Source of the DNA: Salmonella enterica subsp. enterica serovar Typhimurium str. LT2
Lineage (GTDB): Bacteria; Pseudomonadota; Gammaproteobacteria; Enterobacterales; Enterobacteriaceae
Length of the DNA stretch: 64,000 nt
Direction of reading: 5' to 3'
Assembly (NCBI RefSeq): GCF_000006945.2
Contig: NC_003197.2
Location: 1,488,001-1,552,000 of the forward strand
A program made the position numbers and the translations under genes. A model generated the notes under the pieces. That model was not told where the DNA came from, did not search any database, and saw nothing but the letters and a program-made list of their open reading frames with translations. This document shows, piece by piece, positions 9,364-17,663 of this stretch. Numbering within the stretch: position 1 is the first letter of the stretch; each line of letters starts with the position of its first letter.

Positions 9364-9718
9364 GGGAAGTCTTGGGTTGCCATGCCAGTCTTATCAGGAT
9401 GATAACGAGGCGGAGGCGGAACGTATGGACTTTGAACAACTCATGCACCAGGCATTACCCATTGGTGAGAATAATCCTCCTGCAGCATTGAATAAGAACG
9501 TGGTTTTCACGCAACGTTATCGTGTTAGTGGCGGTTATCTTGACGGTGTAGAGTGTGAAGTATGTGAATCAGGGGGGCTAATCCAGTTAAGAATCAATGT
9601 CCCTCATCATGAAATTTACCGTTCGATGAAAGCGCTAAAGCAGTGGCTGGAGTCTCAGTTGCTGCATATGGGGTATATAATTTCCCTGGAGATATTCTAT
9701 GTTAAGAATAGCGAATGA
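9344..9718 (+). CDS. ssaP: SsaP, needle-length/substrate-switch protein (SctP)
   Basis: This 124-residue protein occupies the SctP position (YscP, InvJ, FliK) between the ssaO and ssaQ genes. SctP proteins act as molecular rulers and signal the switch from needle to later substrates. SsaP is short for the family, whose members usually exceed 300 residues, so it keeps little more than the C-terminal switch region. Function is therefore inferred from gene order and name. It overlaps ssaO by 20 bases and ssaQ by 20 bases, suggesting coupled translation. Confidence 0.92.
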   Translation: MRITKVEGSLGLPCQSYQDDNEAEAERMDFEQLMHQALPIGENNPPAALNKNVVFTQRYRVSGGYLDGVECEVCESGGLIQLRINVPHHEIYRSMKALKQWLESQLLHMGYIISLEIFYVKNSE

Positions 9719-10667
9719 AGAGCGTCCGTGGGTGGAGATACTTCCAACGCAAGGCGCTACCATTGGTGAGCTGACATTGAGTATGCAACAATATCCAGTA
9801 CAGCAAGGGACATTATTTACCATAAATTATCATAATGAGCTGGGTAGGGTGTGGATTGCAGAACAATGCTGGCAGCGCTGGTGTGAAGGGCTAATTGGCA
9901 CCGCTAATCGATCGGCTATCGATCCTGAATTGCTATATGGAATAGCTGAATGGGGGCTGGCGCCGTTATTGCAAGCCAGTGATGCAACCCTCTGTCAGAA
10001 CGAGCCGCCAACATCCTGCAGTAATCTACCACATCAGCTAGCGTTGCATATTAAATGGACAGTTGAAGAGCATGAGTTCCATAGCATTATTTTTACATGG
10101 CCAACGGGTTTTTTGCGCAATATAGTCGGAGAGCTTTCTGCTGAGCGACAACAGATTTATCCTGCCCCTCCTGTGGTAGTCCCTGTATATTCAGGCTGGT
10201 GCCAGCTTACATTAATCGAACTTGAGTCTATCGAAATCGGCATGGGCGTTCGGATTCATTGCTTCGGCGACATCAGACTCGGTTTTTTTGCTATTCAACT
10301 ACCTGGGGGAATCTACGCAAGGGTGTTGCTGACAGAGGATAACACGATGAAATTTGACGAATTAGTCCAGGATATCGAAACGCTACTTGCGTCAGGGAGC
10401 CCAATGTCAAAGAGTGACGGAACGTCTTCAGTCGAACTTGAGCAGATACCACAACAGGTGCTCTTTGAGGTCGGACGTGCGAGTCTGGAAATTGGACAAT
10501 TACGACAACTTAAAACGGGGGACGTTTTGCCTGTAGGTGGATGTTTTGCGCCAGAGGTGACGATAAGAGTAAATGACCGTATTATTGGGCAAGGTGAGTT
10601 GATTGCCTGTGGCAATGAATTTATGGTGCGTATTACACGTTGGTATCTTTGCAAAAATACAGCGTAA
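9699..10667 (+). CDS. ssaQ: SsaQ, sorting-platform C-ring protein (SctQ)
   Basis: This 322-residue protein is the SctQ family component of the cytoplasmic sorting platform. The C-terminal part (about residues 245-320) is a SpoA (FliN-like) domain, ending in the characteristic 'ELIACGNEFMVRITR' strand region; an upstream SpoA-like region lies near residues 150-210. SctQ recruits chaperone-cargo complexes and holds the stalk proteins. The gene contains an internal start producing a short form (listed separately). It overlaps ssaP and is followed by a 67-base gap before ssaR. Confidence 0.97.
   Translation: MLRIANEERPWVEILPTQGATIGELTLSMQQYPVQQGTLFTINYHNELGRVWIAEQCWQRWCEGLIGTANRSAIDPELLYGIAEWGLAPLLQASDATLCQNEPPTSCSNLPHQLALHIKWTVEEHEFHSIIFTWPTGFLRNIVGELSAERQQIYPAPPVVVPVYSGWCQLTLIELESIEIGMGVRIHCFGDIRLGFFAIQLPGGIYARVLLTEDNTMKFDELVQDIETLLASGSPMSKSDGTSSVELEQIPQQVLFEVGRASLEIGQLRQLKTGDVLPVGGCFAPEVTIRVNDRIIGQGELIACGNEFMVRITRWYLCKNTA
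10347..10667 (+). CDS. ssaQ: SsaQ-S, short C-terminal product from an internal start in ssaQ
   Basis: An in-frame ATG at codon 217 is preceded by GAGG (10335-10338) with eight bases spacing, which is a good internal ribosome binding site. The product would have 106 residues and consists of the SpoA (FliN-like) domain. Published work on SsaQ describes such a short form that stabilises the full-length protein, and YscQ and Spa33 have equivalents. The sequence here keeps every element required. Confidence 0.85.
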   Translation: MKFDELVQDIETLLASGSPMSKSDGTSSVELEQIPQQVLFEVGRASLEIGQLRQLKTGDVLPVGGCFAPEVTIRVNDRIIGQGELIACGNEFMVRITRWYLCKNTA

Positions 10668-10734
10668 ACCTGATAAGAAAAATAATATGCGAACAATATA
10701 ATAGCGTTCCAGGTCGTGTCATGAGAGATACAGT

Positions 10735-11382
10735 ATGTCTTTACCCGATTCGCCTTTGCAACTGATTGGTATATTGTTTCTGCTTTCAATACTGCCTCTC
10801 ATTATCGTCATGGGAACTTCTTTCCTTAAACTGGCGGTGGTATTTTCGATTTTACGAAATGCTCTGGGTATTCAACAAGTCCCCCCAAATATCGCACTGT
10901 ATGGCCTTGCGCTTGTACTTTCCTTATTCATTATGGGGCCGACGCTATTAGCTGTAAAAGAGCGCTGGCATCCGGTTCAGGTCGCTGGCGCTCCTTTCTG
11001 GACGTCTGAGTGGGACAGTAAAGCATTAGCGCCTTATCGACAGTTTTTGCAAAAAAACTCTGAAGAGAAGGAAGCCAATTATTTTCGGAATTTGATAAAA
11101 CGAACCTGGCCTGAAGACATAAAAAGAAAGATAAAACCTGATTCTTTGCTCATATTAATTCCGGCATTTACGGTGAGTCAGTTAACGCAGGCATTTCGGA
11201 TTGGATTACTTATTTATCTTCCCTTTCTGGCTATTGACCTGCTTATTTCAAATATACTGCTGGCTATGGGGATGATGATGGTGTCGCCGATGACCATTTC
11301 ATTACCGTTTAAGCTGCTAATATTTTTACTGGCAGGCGGTTGGGATCTGACACTGGCGCAATTGGTACAGAGCTTTTCATGA
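10735..11382 (+). CDS. ssaR: SsaR, export apparatus core protein (SctR)
   Basis: This 215-residue membrane protein belongs to the SctR/FliP family, which with SctS and SctT forms the helical export pore at the base of the needle. Hydrophobic segments lie near residues 8-30, 48-68, 145-180 and 185-210. The family signature 'FRIGLLIYLPFLAIDLLIS' is visible near residue 155-175. A 67-base gap after ssaQ precedes it, and its stop overlaps the ssaS start (ATGA). Confidence 0.98.
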   Translation: MSLPDSPLQLIGILFLLSILPLIIVMGTSFLKLAVVFSILRNALGIQQVPPNIALYGLALVLSLFIMGPTLLAVKERWHPVQVAGAPFWTSEWDSKALAPYRQFLQKNSEEKEANYFRNLIKRTWPEDIKRKIKPDSLLILIPAFTVSQLTQAFRIGLLIYLPFLAIDLLISNILLAMGMMMVSPMTISLPFKLLIFLLAGGWDLTLAQLVQSFS

Positions 11383-11645
11383 ATGATTCTGAATTGACGC
11401 AATTTGTAACGCAACTTTTATGGATCGTCCTTTTTACGTCTATGCCGGTAGTGTTGGTGGCATCGGTAGTTGGTGTCATCGTAAGCCTTGTTCAGGCCTT
11501 GACTCAAATACAGGACCAAACGCTACAGTTCATGATTAAATTATTGGCAATTGCAATAACCTTAATGGTCAGCTACCCATGGCTTAGCGGTATCCTGTTG
11601 AATTATACCCGGCAGATAATGTTACGAATTGGAGAGCATGGTTGA
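11379..11645 (+). CDS. ssaS: SsaS, export apparatus core protein (SctS)
   Basis: This 88-residue protein has two hydrophobic helices (about residues 15-40 and 50-75), as in the SctS/FliQ family. The connecting region 'SLVQALTQIQDQTL' matches the family signature. It joins the SctR5-SctT1-SctS4 export pore complex. ATG 11379 overlaps the ssaR stop by four bases and gives the family length; an in-frame start at 11340 lies inside ssaR. ssaT begins on the next base after the stop. Confidence 0.97.
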   Translation: MNDSELTQFVTQLLWIVLFTSMPVVLVASVVGVIVSLVQALTQIQDQTLQFMIKLLAIAITLMVSYPWLSGILLNYTRQIMLRIGEHG

Positions 11646-12425
11646 ATGGCACAACAGGTAAATGAGTGGCTTATTGCATTGGCTGTGGCTTTTATTCGAC
11701 CATTGAGCCTTTCTTTATTACTTCCCTTATTAAAAAGTGGCAGTTTAGGGGCCGCACTTTTACGTAATGGCGTGCTTATGTCACTTACCTTTCCGATATT
11801 ACCAATCATTTACCAGCAGAAGATTATGATGCATATTGGTAAAGATTACAGTTGGTTAGGGTTAGTCACTGGAGAGGTGATTATTGGTTTTTCAATTGGG
11901 TTTTGTGCGGCGGTTCCCTTTTGGGCCGTTGATATGGCGGGGTTTCTGCTTGATACTTTACGTGGCGCGACAATGGGTACGATATTCAATTCTACAATAG
12001 AAGCTGAAACCTCACTTTTTGGCTTGCTTTTCAGCCAGTTCTTGTGTGTTATTTTCTTTATAAGCGGCGGCATGGAGTTTATATTAAACATTCTGTATGA
12101 GTCATATCAATATTTACCACCAGGGCGTACTTTATTATTTGACCAGCAATTTTTAAAATATATCCAGGCAGAGTGGAGAACGCTTTATCAATTATGTATC
12201 AGCTTCTCTCTTCCTGCCATAATATGTATGGTATTAGCCGATCTGGCTTTAGGTCTTTTAAATCGGTCGGCACAACAATTGAATGTGTTTTTCTTCTCAA
12301 TGCCGCTCAAAAGTATATTGGTTCTACTGACGCTCCTGATCTCATTCCCTTATGCTCTTCATCACTATTTGGTTGAAAGCGATAAATTTTATATTTATCT
12401 AAAAGACTGGTTTCCATCTGTATGA
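11646..12425 (+). CDS. ssaT: SsaT, export apparatus core protein (SctT)
   Basis: This 259-residue protein is strongly hydrophobic with about six membrane segments and matches the SctT/FliR family. In known structures a single SctT closes the SctR-SctS helical assembly in the export gate. The motif 'VDMAGFLLDTLRGATMGTIF' near residues 96-115 is typical. It starts immediately after the ssaS stop, and its stop overlaps ssaU by four bases, which continues the coupled arrangement. Confidence 0.97.
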   Translation: MAQQVNEWLIALAVAFIRPLSLSLLLPLLKSGSLGAALLRNGVLMSLTFPILPIIYQQKIMMHIGKDYSWLGLVTGEVIIGFSIGFCAAVPFWAVDMAGFLLDTLRGATMGTIFNSTIEAETSLFGLLFSQFLCVIFFISGGMEFILNILYESYQYLPPGRTLLFDQQFLKYIQAEWRTLYQLCISFSLPAIICMVLADLALGLLNRSAQQLNVFFFSMPLKSILVLLTLLISFPYALHHYLVESDKFYIYLKDWFPSV

Positions 12426-13480
12426 GCGAGAAAACAGAACAGCCTACAGAAAAGAAATTACGTGATGGCCGTAAGGAAGGGCAGGTTGTCAAAAGTATTG
12501 AAATAACATCATTATTTCAGCTGATTGCGCTTTATTTGTATTTTCATTTCTTTACTGAAAAGATGATTTTGATACTGATTGAGTCAATAACTTTCACATT
12601 ACAATTAGTAAATAAACCATTTTCTTATGCATTAACGCAATTGAGTCATGCTTTAATAGAGTCACTGACTTCTGCACTGCTGTTTCTGGGCGCTGGGGTA
12701 ATAGTTGCTACTGTGGGTAGCGTGTTTCTTCAGGTGGGGGTGGTTATTGCCAGCAAGGCCATTGGTTTTAAAAGCGAGCATATAAATCCGGTAAGTAATT
12801 TTAAGCAGATATTCTCTTTACATAGCGTAGTAGAATTATGTAAATCCAGCCTAAAAGTTATCATGCTATCTCTTATCTTTGCCTTTTTCTTTTATTATTA
12901 TGCCAGTACTTTTCGGGCGCTACCGTACTGTGGGTTAGCCTGTGGCGTGCTTGTGGTTTCTTCTTTAATAAAATGGTTATGGGTAGGGGTGATGGTTTTT
13001 TATATCGTCGTTGGCATACTGGACTATTCTTTTCAATATTATAAGATTAGAAAAGATCTAAAAATGAGTAAAGATGACGTAAAACAGGAGCATAAAGATC
13101 TGGAGGGCGACCCTCAAATGAAGACGCGGCGTCGGGAAATGCAGAGTGAAATACAAAGTGGGAGTTTAGCTCAATCTGTTAAACAATCTGTTGCGGTAGT
13201 GCGTAATCCAACGCATATTGCGGTTTGTCTTGGCTATCATCCCACCGATATGCCAATACCACGCGTCCTGGAAAAAGGCAGTGATGCTCAAGCTAACTAT
13301 ATTGTTAACATCGCTGAACGCAACTGCATCCCCGTTGTTGAAAATGTTGAGCTGGCCCGCTCATTATTTTTTGAAGTGGAACGCGGAGATAAAATTCCTG
13401 AAACGTTATTTGAACCCGTTGCAGCCTTGTTACGTATGGTGATGAAGATAGATTATGCGCATTCTACCGAAACACCATAA
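12422..13480 (+). CDS. ssaU: SsaU, autocleaving switch protein (SctU)
   Basis: This 352-residue protein is the SctU/FlhB family member. Four membrane helices occupy about residues 30-210, and the cytoplasmic domain contains the autocleavage motif NPTH at residues 262-265, where the family cuts between Asn and Pro. Cleavage is needed for the change in substrate class. The N-terminus 'SEKTEQPTEKKLRDGRKEGQ' is the family hallmark. It is the last gene of the island; about 157 bases separate it from the tRNA genes. Confidence 0.98.
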   Translation: MSEKTEQPTEKKLRDGRKEGQVVKSIEITSLFQLIALYLYFHFFTEKMILILIESITFTLQLVNKPFSYALTQLSHALIESLTSALLFLGAGVIVATVGSVFLQVGVVIASKAIGFKSEHINPVSNFKQIFSLHSVVELCKSSLKVIMLSLIFAFFFYYYASTFRALPYCGLACGVLVVSSLIKWLWVGVMVFYIVVGILDYSFQYYKIRKDLKMSKDDVKQEHKDLEGDPQMKTRRREMQSEIQSGSLAQSVKQSVAVVRNPTHIAVCLGYHPTDMPIPRVLEKGSDAQANYIVNIAERNCIPVVENVELARSLFFEVERGDKIPETLFEPVAALLRMVMKIDYAHSTETP

Positions 13481-13637
13481 ATGCTTTTGGTATGCTTCTT
13501 CAGGCCACTGCGAAGGTTAAGAGGGTAATAGCGTATAGAGCAGTGCTTGACGATAAAGGTGAGAGACTGAAAATAATCGCTTTTAGCCTGGCACAAGCAC
13601 CAGATAGCGTATTATAAAATTAAACAAGATAATGGAT
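13481..13637. other. SPI-2 / core chromosome junction
   Basis: This 157-base non-coding stretch lies between ssaU (+ strand) and the 3' end of the first tRNA-Val gene (- strand). Genomic islands commonly insert at tRNA 3' ends, and SPI-2 is known to sit at valV. I see no integrase gene, no insertion sequence and no convincing direct repeat of the tRNA 3' end on this side. No clear intrinsic terminator for ssaU was found here either. Confidence 0.7.
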
Positions 13638-13714
13638 TGGTGCGTCTGAATGGACTCGAACCATCGACCCCCACCATGTCAAGGTGGTGCTCTAACCAAC
13701 TGAGCTACAGACGC
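13638..13714 (-). tRNA. valW: tRNA-Val (anticodon GAC), island-proximal copy
   Basis: Read on the minus strand, the 77 bases form a complete tRNA with CCA encoded at the 3' end (13638-13640). The acceptor arm is GCGTCTG pairing with CAGACGC, the anticodon loop contains GAC between CTT and ATG, and the T arm holds TTCGAGT. The 3' end faces SPI-2. It is the downstream member of a tandem pair; the name follows the E. coli order valV-valW downstream of mdtK. Confidence 0.95.
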
Positions 13715-13724
13715 ATTAAAATGA

Positions 13725-13801
13725 TGGTGCGTTCAATTGGACTCGAACCAACGACCCCCACCATGTCAAGGTGGTGCTCTAACCAACTGAGCTATGAACG
13801 C
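13725..13801 (-). tRNA. valV: tRNA-Val (anticodon GAC), upstream copy
   Basis: This 77-base minus-strand tRNA has the same D arm and anticodon arm as its neighbour but a different acceptor stem, GCGTTCA pairing with TGAACGC, and T-stem changes that keep pairing. CCA is encoded. Ten bases separate it from the second copy, so both probably come from one transcript that starts downstream of mdtK. Confidence 0.95.
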
Positions 13802-13916
13802 AACGTTGTAGGTGACAACGGGGACGAATATTAGCGTCACAACCGCAATGAGGCAAGAGGGAAATCGCAATTTTCTTCCTGAAATCACCTGATTGCGGTG
13901 GAAATATGCAACATGT

Positions 13917-13945
13917 CGAGAAAATAGCCGCCATGCGACGGCTAT
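13917..13945 (-). terminator. Intrinsic terminator of mdtK
   Basis: On the minus strand, just after the mdtK stop, ATAGCCG and CGGCTAT form a seven-base stem around an eight-base loop, followed by TTTTCTC. It would end mdtK transcription before the tRNA genes. Confidence 0.7.
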
Positions 13946-13952
13946 CGTCGTA

Positions 13953-15326
13953 TTATCGCGCAGCGCGCTGCAAAATGATGGCGGACGGCTGACGTTGTAG
14001 ATAGCGCATCCGTAGCATCATTAACACCGCCGCCGAGGTCAGGCCGATGATGAACCCCATCCAGAAGCCTGCCGGTCCCATACGATCCACCACCAAATCC
14101 GTTAACGCCAGGATATAACCGCTGGGTAAACCTAACACCCAGTAGGCGGTAAAGGTGATAAAAAAGATGGAACGCGTATCTTTATAACCGCGCAGAATAC
14201 CGCTGCCGATAACCTGTATAGAGTCGGAAATCTGGTAAACCGCAGCGAGCAGCATTAATTGCGCGGCAAGCGCCACGACCTCAGGGTTGTCATTGTAGAG
14301 CAAAGCAATATGCTTACGCAGAGTAACGGTAAAAATAGCGGTAACCACAGCCATACAAATGCCGACGCCTAAACCGGTACGCGCTGCGGTTTGCGCATCC
14401 AGCGTTGAGCCCTGGCCCAGACGATAACCCACTCGAATCGTTACCGCCGCAGCCAGCGACATCGGCAGTACGAACATCAGCGAGCTAAAGTTAAGCGCAA
14501 TCTGATGACCGGCGACATCCACAATACCTAATGGCGAAACCAGCAGCGCAACGACCGCAAATAACGTCACTTCAAAGAACAGCGCCAGCGCAATCGGCAA
14601 CCCCAGTTGAATCAGGCGCTTCATGACGACGCTATCGGGTTTGCCAAAGCCTTTTTCATTACGAATATCACGCATTGAACGCGCGTGTTTAATGTAAGAA
14701 AGCATGGCGATAAACATCACCCAATAGACCGCCGCAGTCGCAACGCCGCAGCCGATACCGCCGAGTTCCGGCATACCAAAATGGCCATAGATAAAAATAT
14801 AGTTCACCGGAATATTCACCAGCAGGCCCAAAAATCCCATCACCATACCCGGTTTGGTTTTGGCCAGACCTTCGCACTGGTTTCGCGCTACCTGAAAGAA
14901 AAGGTATCCTGGCGCGCCCCACAGCAGCGCGCGAAGATAACCCACGGCTTTATCGGCCAGCGCCGGATCAATATTATGCATAGAGCGGATAATGTATCCG
15001 GCATTCCACAGGACGATCATCACCAGCACGGAGACAAAGCCCGCCAGCCAGAACCCTTGTCGAACCTGATGCGCGATACGCTCACGACGGCCGGAGCCAT
15101 TGAGTTGCGCAATCACAGGCGTCAAGGCCAGCAGTAAGCCGTGACCAAACAAAATGGCGGGAAGCCAGATAGAGGTGCCGATAGCGACGGCAGCCATGTC
15201 CGTAGCGCTATAGCCTCCCGCCATGACGGTATCGACGAATCCCATTGCGGTCTGTGCCACTTGCGCAAGGATCACCGGTATTGCTAACGCTAATAACTGA
15301 CGCGCTTCACTGGTATACTTCTGCAC
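13953..15326 (-). CDS. mdtK: MdtK (NorM), MATE-family multidrug efflux pump
   Basis: This 457-residue inner-membrane protein has twelve predicted hydrophobic segments in two homologous halves, as in the MATE family. These pumps exchange Na+ or H+ for cationic drugs such as fluoroquinolones and dyes. The N-terminal half includes '[19 protein letters not shown]' near residues 26-44, matching the MATE signature. The gene is divergent from ribE across about 216 bases. Length and position next to the tRNA-Val pair match E. coli mdtK (ydhE). Confidence 0.97.
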
Positions 15327-15542
15327 GTATTCACCTTTTATTTTGTTGTTATATGAAAGACTAAAAAGCCGCCGAAGTGGCAGCCAAAAGAAATAGCAGG
15401 GGAAATTTCAGTCTATTGTAGCGGGGTATTACTATTTCTCCAGTGAAAAAACAGTTGTTAACGGCGCATTGCTGGCAAGCTGTTTTTCCACCTGCTATTG
15501 TGCTGAACAGTTCTGCTTTTATTTATTTCAGGAGTTGAAGAT

Positions 15543-16184
15543 ATGTTTACGGGGATCGTACAGGGTACCGCGAAACTGGTATCGATTGATGAAAAACCCA
15601 ACTTTCGCACCCATGTGGTGACGTTACCTGACTACATGCTGGAGGGGCTGGAGACGGGGGCGTCGGTAGCGCATAACGGATGCTGTTTGACGGTGACTGA
15701 AATAAACGGTAACCAGATAAGTTTTGATCTGATGAAAGAAACGTTGCGCATCACCAATCTGGGCGCGTTGAGGGTAGGTGATGAGGTCAACGTAGAGCGC
15801 GCCGCCAAATTCAGCGATGAAATCGGTGGTCATCTGATGTCGGGGCATATTATTACGACGGCGGAGATCGCGAAAATCCTGACCTCCGAAAATAACCATC
15901 AGGTGTGGTTTAAAGTGCAGGATGCGTCCCTGATGAAGTATATCCTGTACAAAGGCTTTATCGGCGTCGACGGCATCAGTTTGACCGTCGGCGAGGTAAC
16001 GCCAACGCGCTTCTGCGTGCATCTCATTCCGGAAACGTTGGAACGTACTACGCTTGGCAGAAAAAAACTGGGTGAGCGTGTGAATATCGAGATCGATCCG
16101 CAAACGCAGGCGGTTGTCGATACCGTAGAACGCGTACTGGCTGCGCGAGAAAATGCGGTCAGAAATCAGGCCGACATTGGCTAA
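15543..16184 (+). CDS. ribE: Riboflavin synthase, alpha chain
   Basis: This 213-residue enzyme converts two molecules of 6,7-dimethyl-8-ribityllumazine into riboflavin plus a pyrimidinedione, the last step of riboflavin synthesis. It starts with the hallmark 'MFTGIVQG' and consists of two homologous barrels (about residues 1-90 and 98-190), the first containing 'NGCCLTV' and the second 'VDGISLTV'. The gene is called ribC in E. coli K-12 and ribE in Salmonella. GGAG at 15531 precedes the ATG. No FMN riboswitch is seen upstream, consistent with that element being at ribB in enterobacteria. Confidence 0.97.
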   Translation: MFTGIVQGTAKLVSIDEKPNFRTHVVTLPDYMLEGLETGASVAHNGCCLTVTEINGNQISFDLMKETLRITNLGALRVGDEVNVERAAKFSDEIGGHLMSGHIITTAEIAKILTSENNHQVWFKVQDASLMKYILYKGFIGVDGISLTVGEVTPTRFCVHLIPETLERTTLGRKKLGERVNIEIDPQTQAVVDTVERVLAARENAVRNQADIG

Positions 16185-16187
16185 CGG

Positions 16188-16220
16188 AAAATAAGATTCC
16201 CCCGCATGAAATGCGGGGGA
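16188..16220 (-). terminator. Intrinsic terminator of cfa
   Basis: TCCCCCGCAT (16198-16207) pairs with ATGCGGGGGA (16211-16220) around a three-base loop. On the minus strand it is followed by ATCTTATTTTCC, a U-rich tail, so it best serves cfa; ribE, converging from the other side, may share the hairpin. Confidence 0.75.
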
Positions 16221-16225
16221 GATGA

Positions 16226-17374
16226 TTAGCGAGGAACGCGCAGTCCGTTTTCAACGCCGCGCGTAAATACCACCTGCCAAAGCTGGATATCACGCGCGCG
16301 AAACGCACCCGCGCAGGCGTTGAGATAATAGCTGAACATACGTTTAAAGCGCTCGTTATAATTGCCCGCAATCTCTGGCCAGGCATTGATAAAGCGCTCA
16401 TGCCACGCCATCAGAGTCGTGTCATAGTCGGCGCCAAAGTTATGCCAGTCTTCCATTACAAAGTGTGATTCGCTGGCCTCGGCGATTTGACGAACAGACG
16501 GCAAACAACCGTTGGGGAAAATATACTTATTGATCCACGGATCGACATTATGATCGGTTTTTTTAGAACCAATAGTATGGAGCAGGAAAAGACCATCCGG
16601 TTTTAAATTCCTGTCAACGACCTCAAAATAGGTGTTGTAGTTTTTTGGCCCGACATGTTCGAACATGCCGACAGAGACGATTCGGTCAAACTGATCGTTA
16701 AGGTCGCGATAATCTTCGAGGAGAATGGAGACATCCAGACCTTCGCAACGCGTCTGCGCCATTTTTTGTTGTTCAGCGGAGATCGTTACGCCCACCACGC
16801 TAACGCCATAATGGGTCGCCATATATTGCGACAGGCCGCCCCAGCCGCAGCCGATATCCAGCACACGCATCCCCGGTTGTAGCTGTAGCTTTTCGCAAAT
16901 TAATTTCAGCTTGGCTTGCTGTGCCGCTTCCAGCGTATCGGCATCTTTCCAGTAGGCGCAAGAATATTGCATATAGGGATCGAGCATACGGGAAAAAAGG
17001 TCATTACCAAGATCGTAATGTTCCTTGCCGACAATCCAGGCGCGTTTTTTACTTTGTAGATTAATCAGACGCGCGCCGAGGATACGGAGCGTATCTTTAA
17101 CATGGTGGGGGAGTTGATTTTCAAGACCGGCACGTAAGACTTTGCTGAAGAAAATATCCAGACGCTCGCATTCCCACCAGCCATCCATGTAACTCTCACC
17201 TAACCCCAACGATCCTTCCTGAAGGACGCGTTTAAAAAAATCGGGATTCTTAACACGAATGTCAGACGGGGCGGAACCATTAATTGTAATATCCGCGCGA
17301 CTTAACAATTCGTTGGCGATTCGGTACCAGTTATCATCCGGTACGCTGACTTCTTCTATACACGATGAACTCAT
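16226..17374 (-). CDS. cfa: Cyclopropane-fatty-acyl-phospholipid synthase
   Basis: This 382-residue enzyme adds a methylene bridge from S-adenosylmethionine to double bonds of membrane phospholipids, mainly at entry into stationary phase and under acid stress. The SAM-binding motif 'VLDIGCGWGGLSQYMA' lies near residues 170-185, in a class I methyltransferase domain that follows an N-terminal lipid-binding region. The 289-base upstream gap to punC is the regulatory region; in relatives the long cfa leader is a target of small RNAs such as RydC, which I could not check here. Confidence 0.97.
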   Translation of the reverse strand: MSSSCIEEVSVPDDNWYRIANELLSRADITINGSAPSDIRVKNPDFFKRVLQEGSLGLGESYMDGWWECERLDIFFSKVLRAGLENQLPHHVKDTLRILGARLINLQSKKRAWIVGKEHYDLGNDLFSRMLDPYMQYSCAYWKDADTLEAAQQAKLKLICEKLQLQPGMRVLDIGCGWGGLSQYMATHYGVSVVGVTISAEQQKMAQTRCEGLDVSILLEDYRDLNDQFDRIVSVGMFEHVGPKNYNTYFEVVDRNLKPDGLFLLHTIGSKKTDHNVDPWINKYIFPNGCLPSVRQIAEASESHFVMEDWHNFGADYDTTLMAWHERFINAWPEIAGNYNERFKRMFSYYLNACAGAFRARDIQLWQVVFTRGVENGLRVPR

Positions 17375-17663
17375 AGTTTCTCCATCACTGGACGGTGATC
17401 AGAACCTTAAAACAGCGTAGACGCTTTTTTGGCTTTGTGAGAAATCCCACGGACAATTCCGTGAGCCAGTTATCCGACGTAGAACAGAGGAAGGGAGGAG
17501 CCCTTGCCGAAAAGGCCATCCATGGTGAATCGGGAACGCTCCGGTTCCCGTTAATGCCTAATAATTATCGTAATATAAACAACCGGGAATCAGTATAGGC
17601 CGCAATTTTTGATGATTCAACCGAAAATTGTTAGCGTGCTAATTACCAGCGGTTAACAAGTCT

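Noticed and set aside
15327..15542. Possible FMN riboswitch upstream of ribE
   Set aside because: The gap lacks the conserved RFN helices, and in enterobacteria the element is at ribB.
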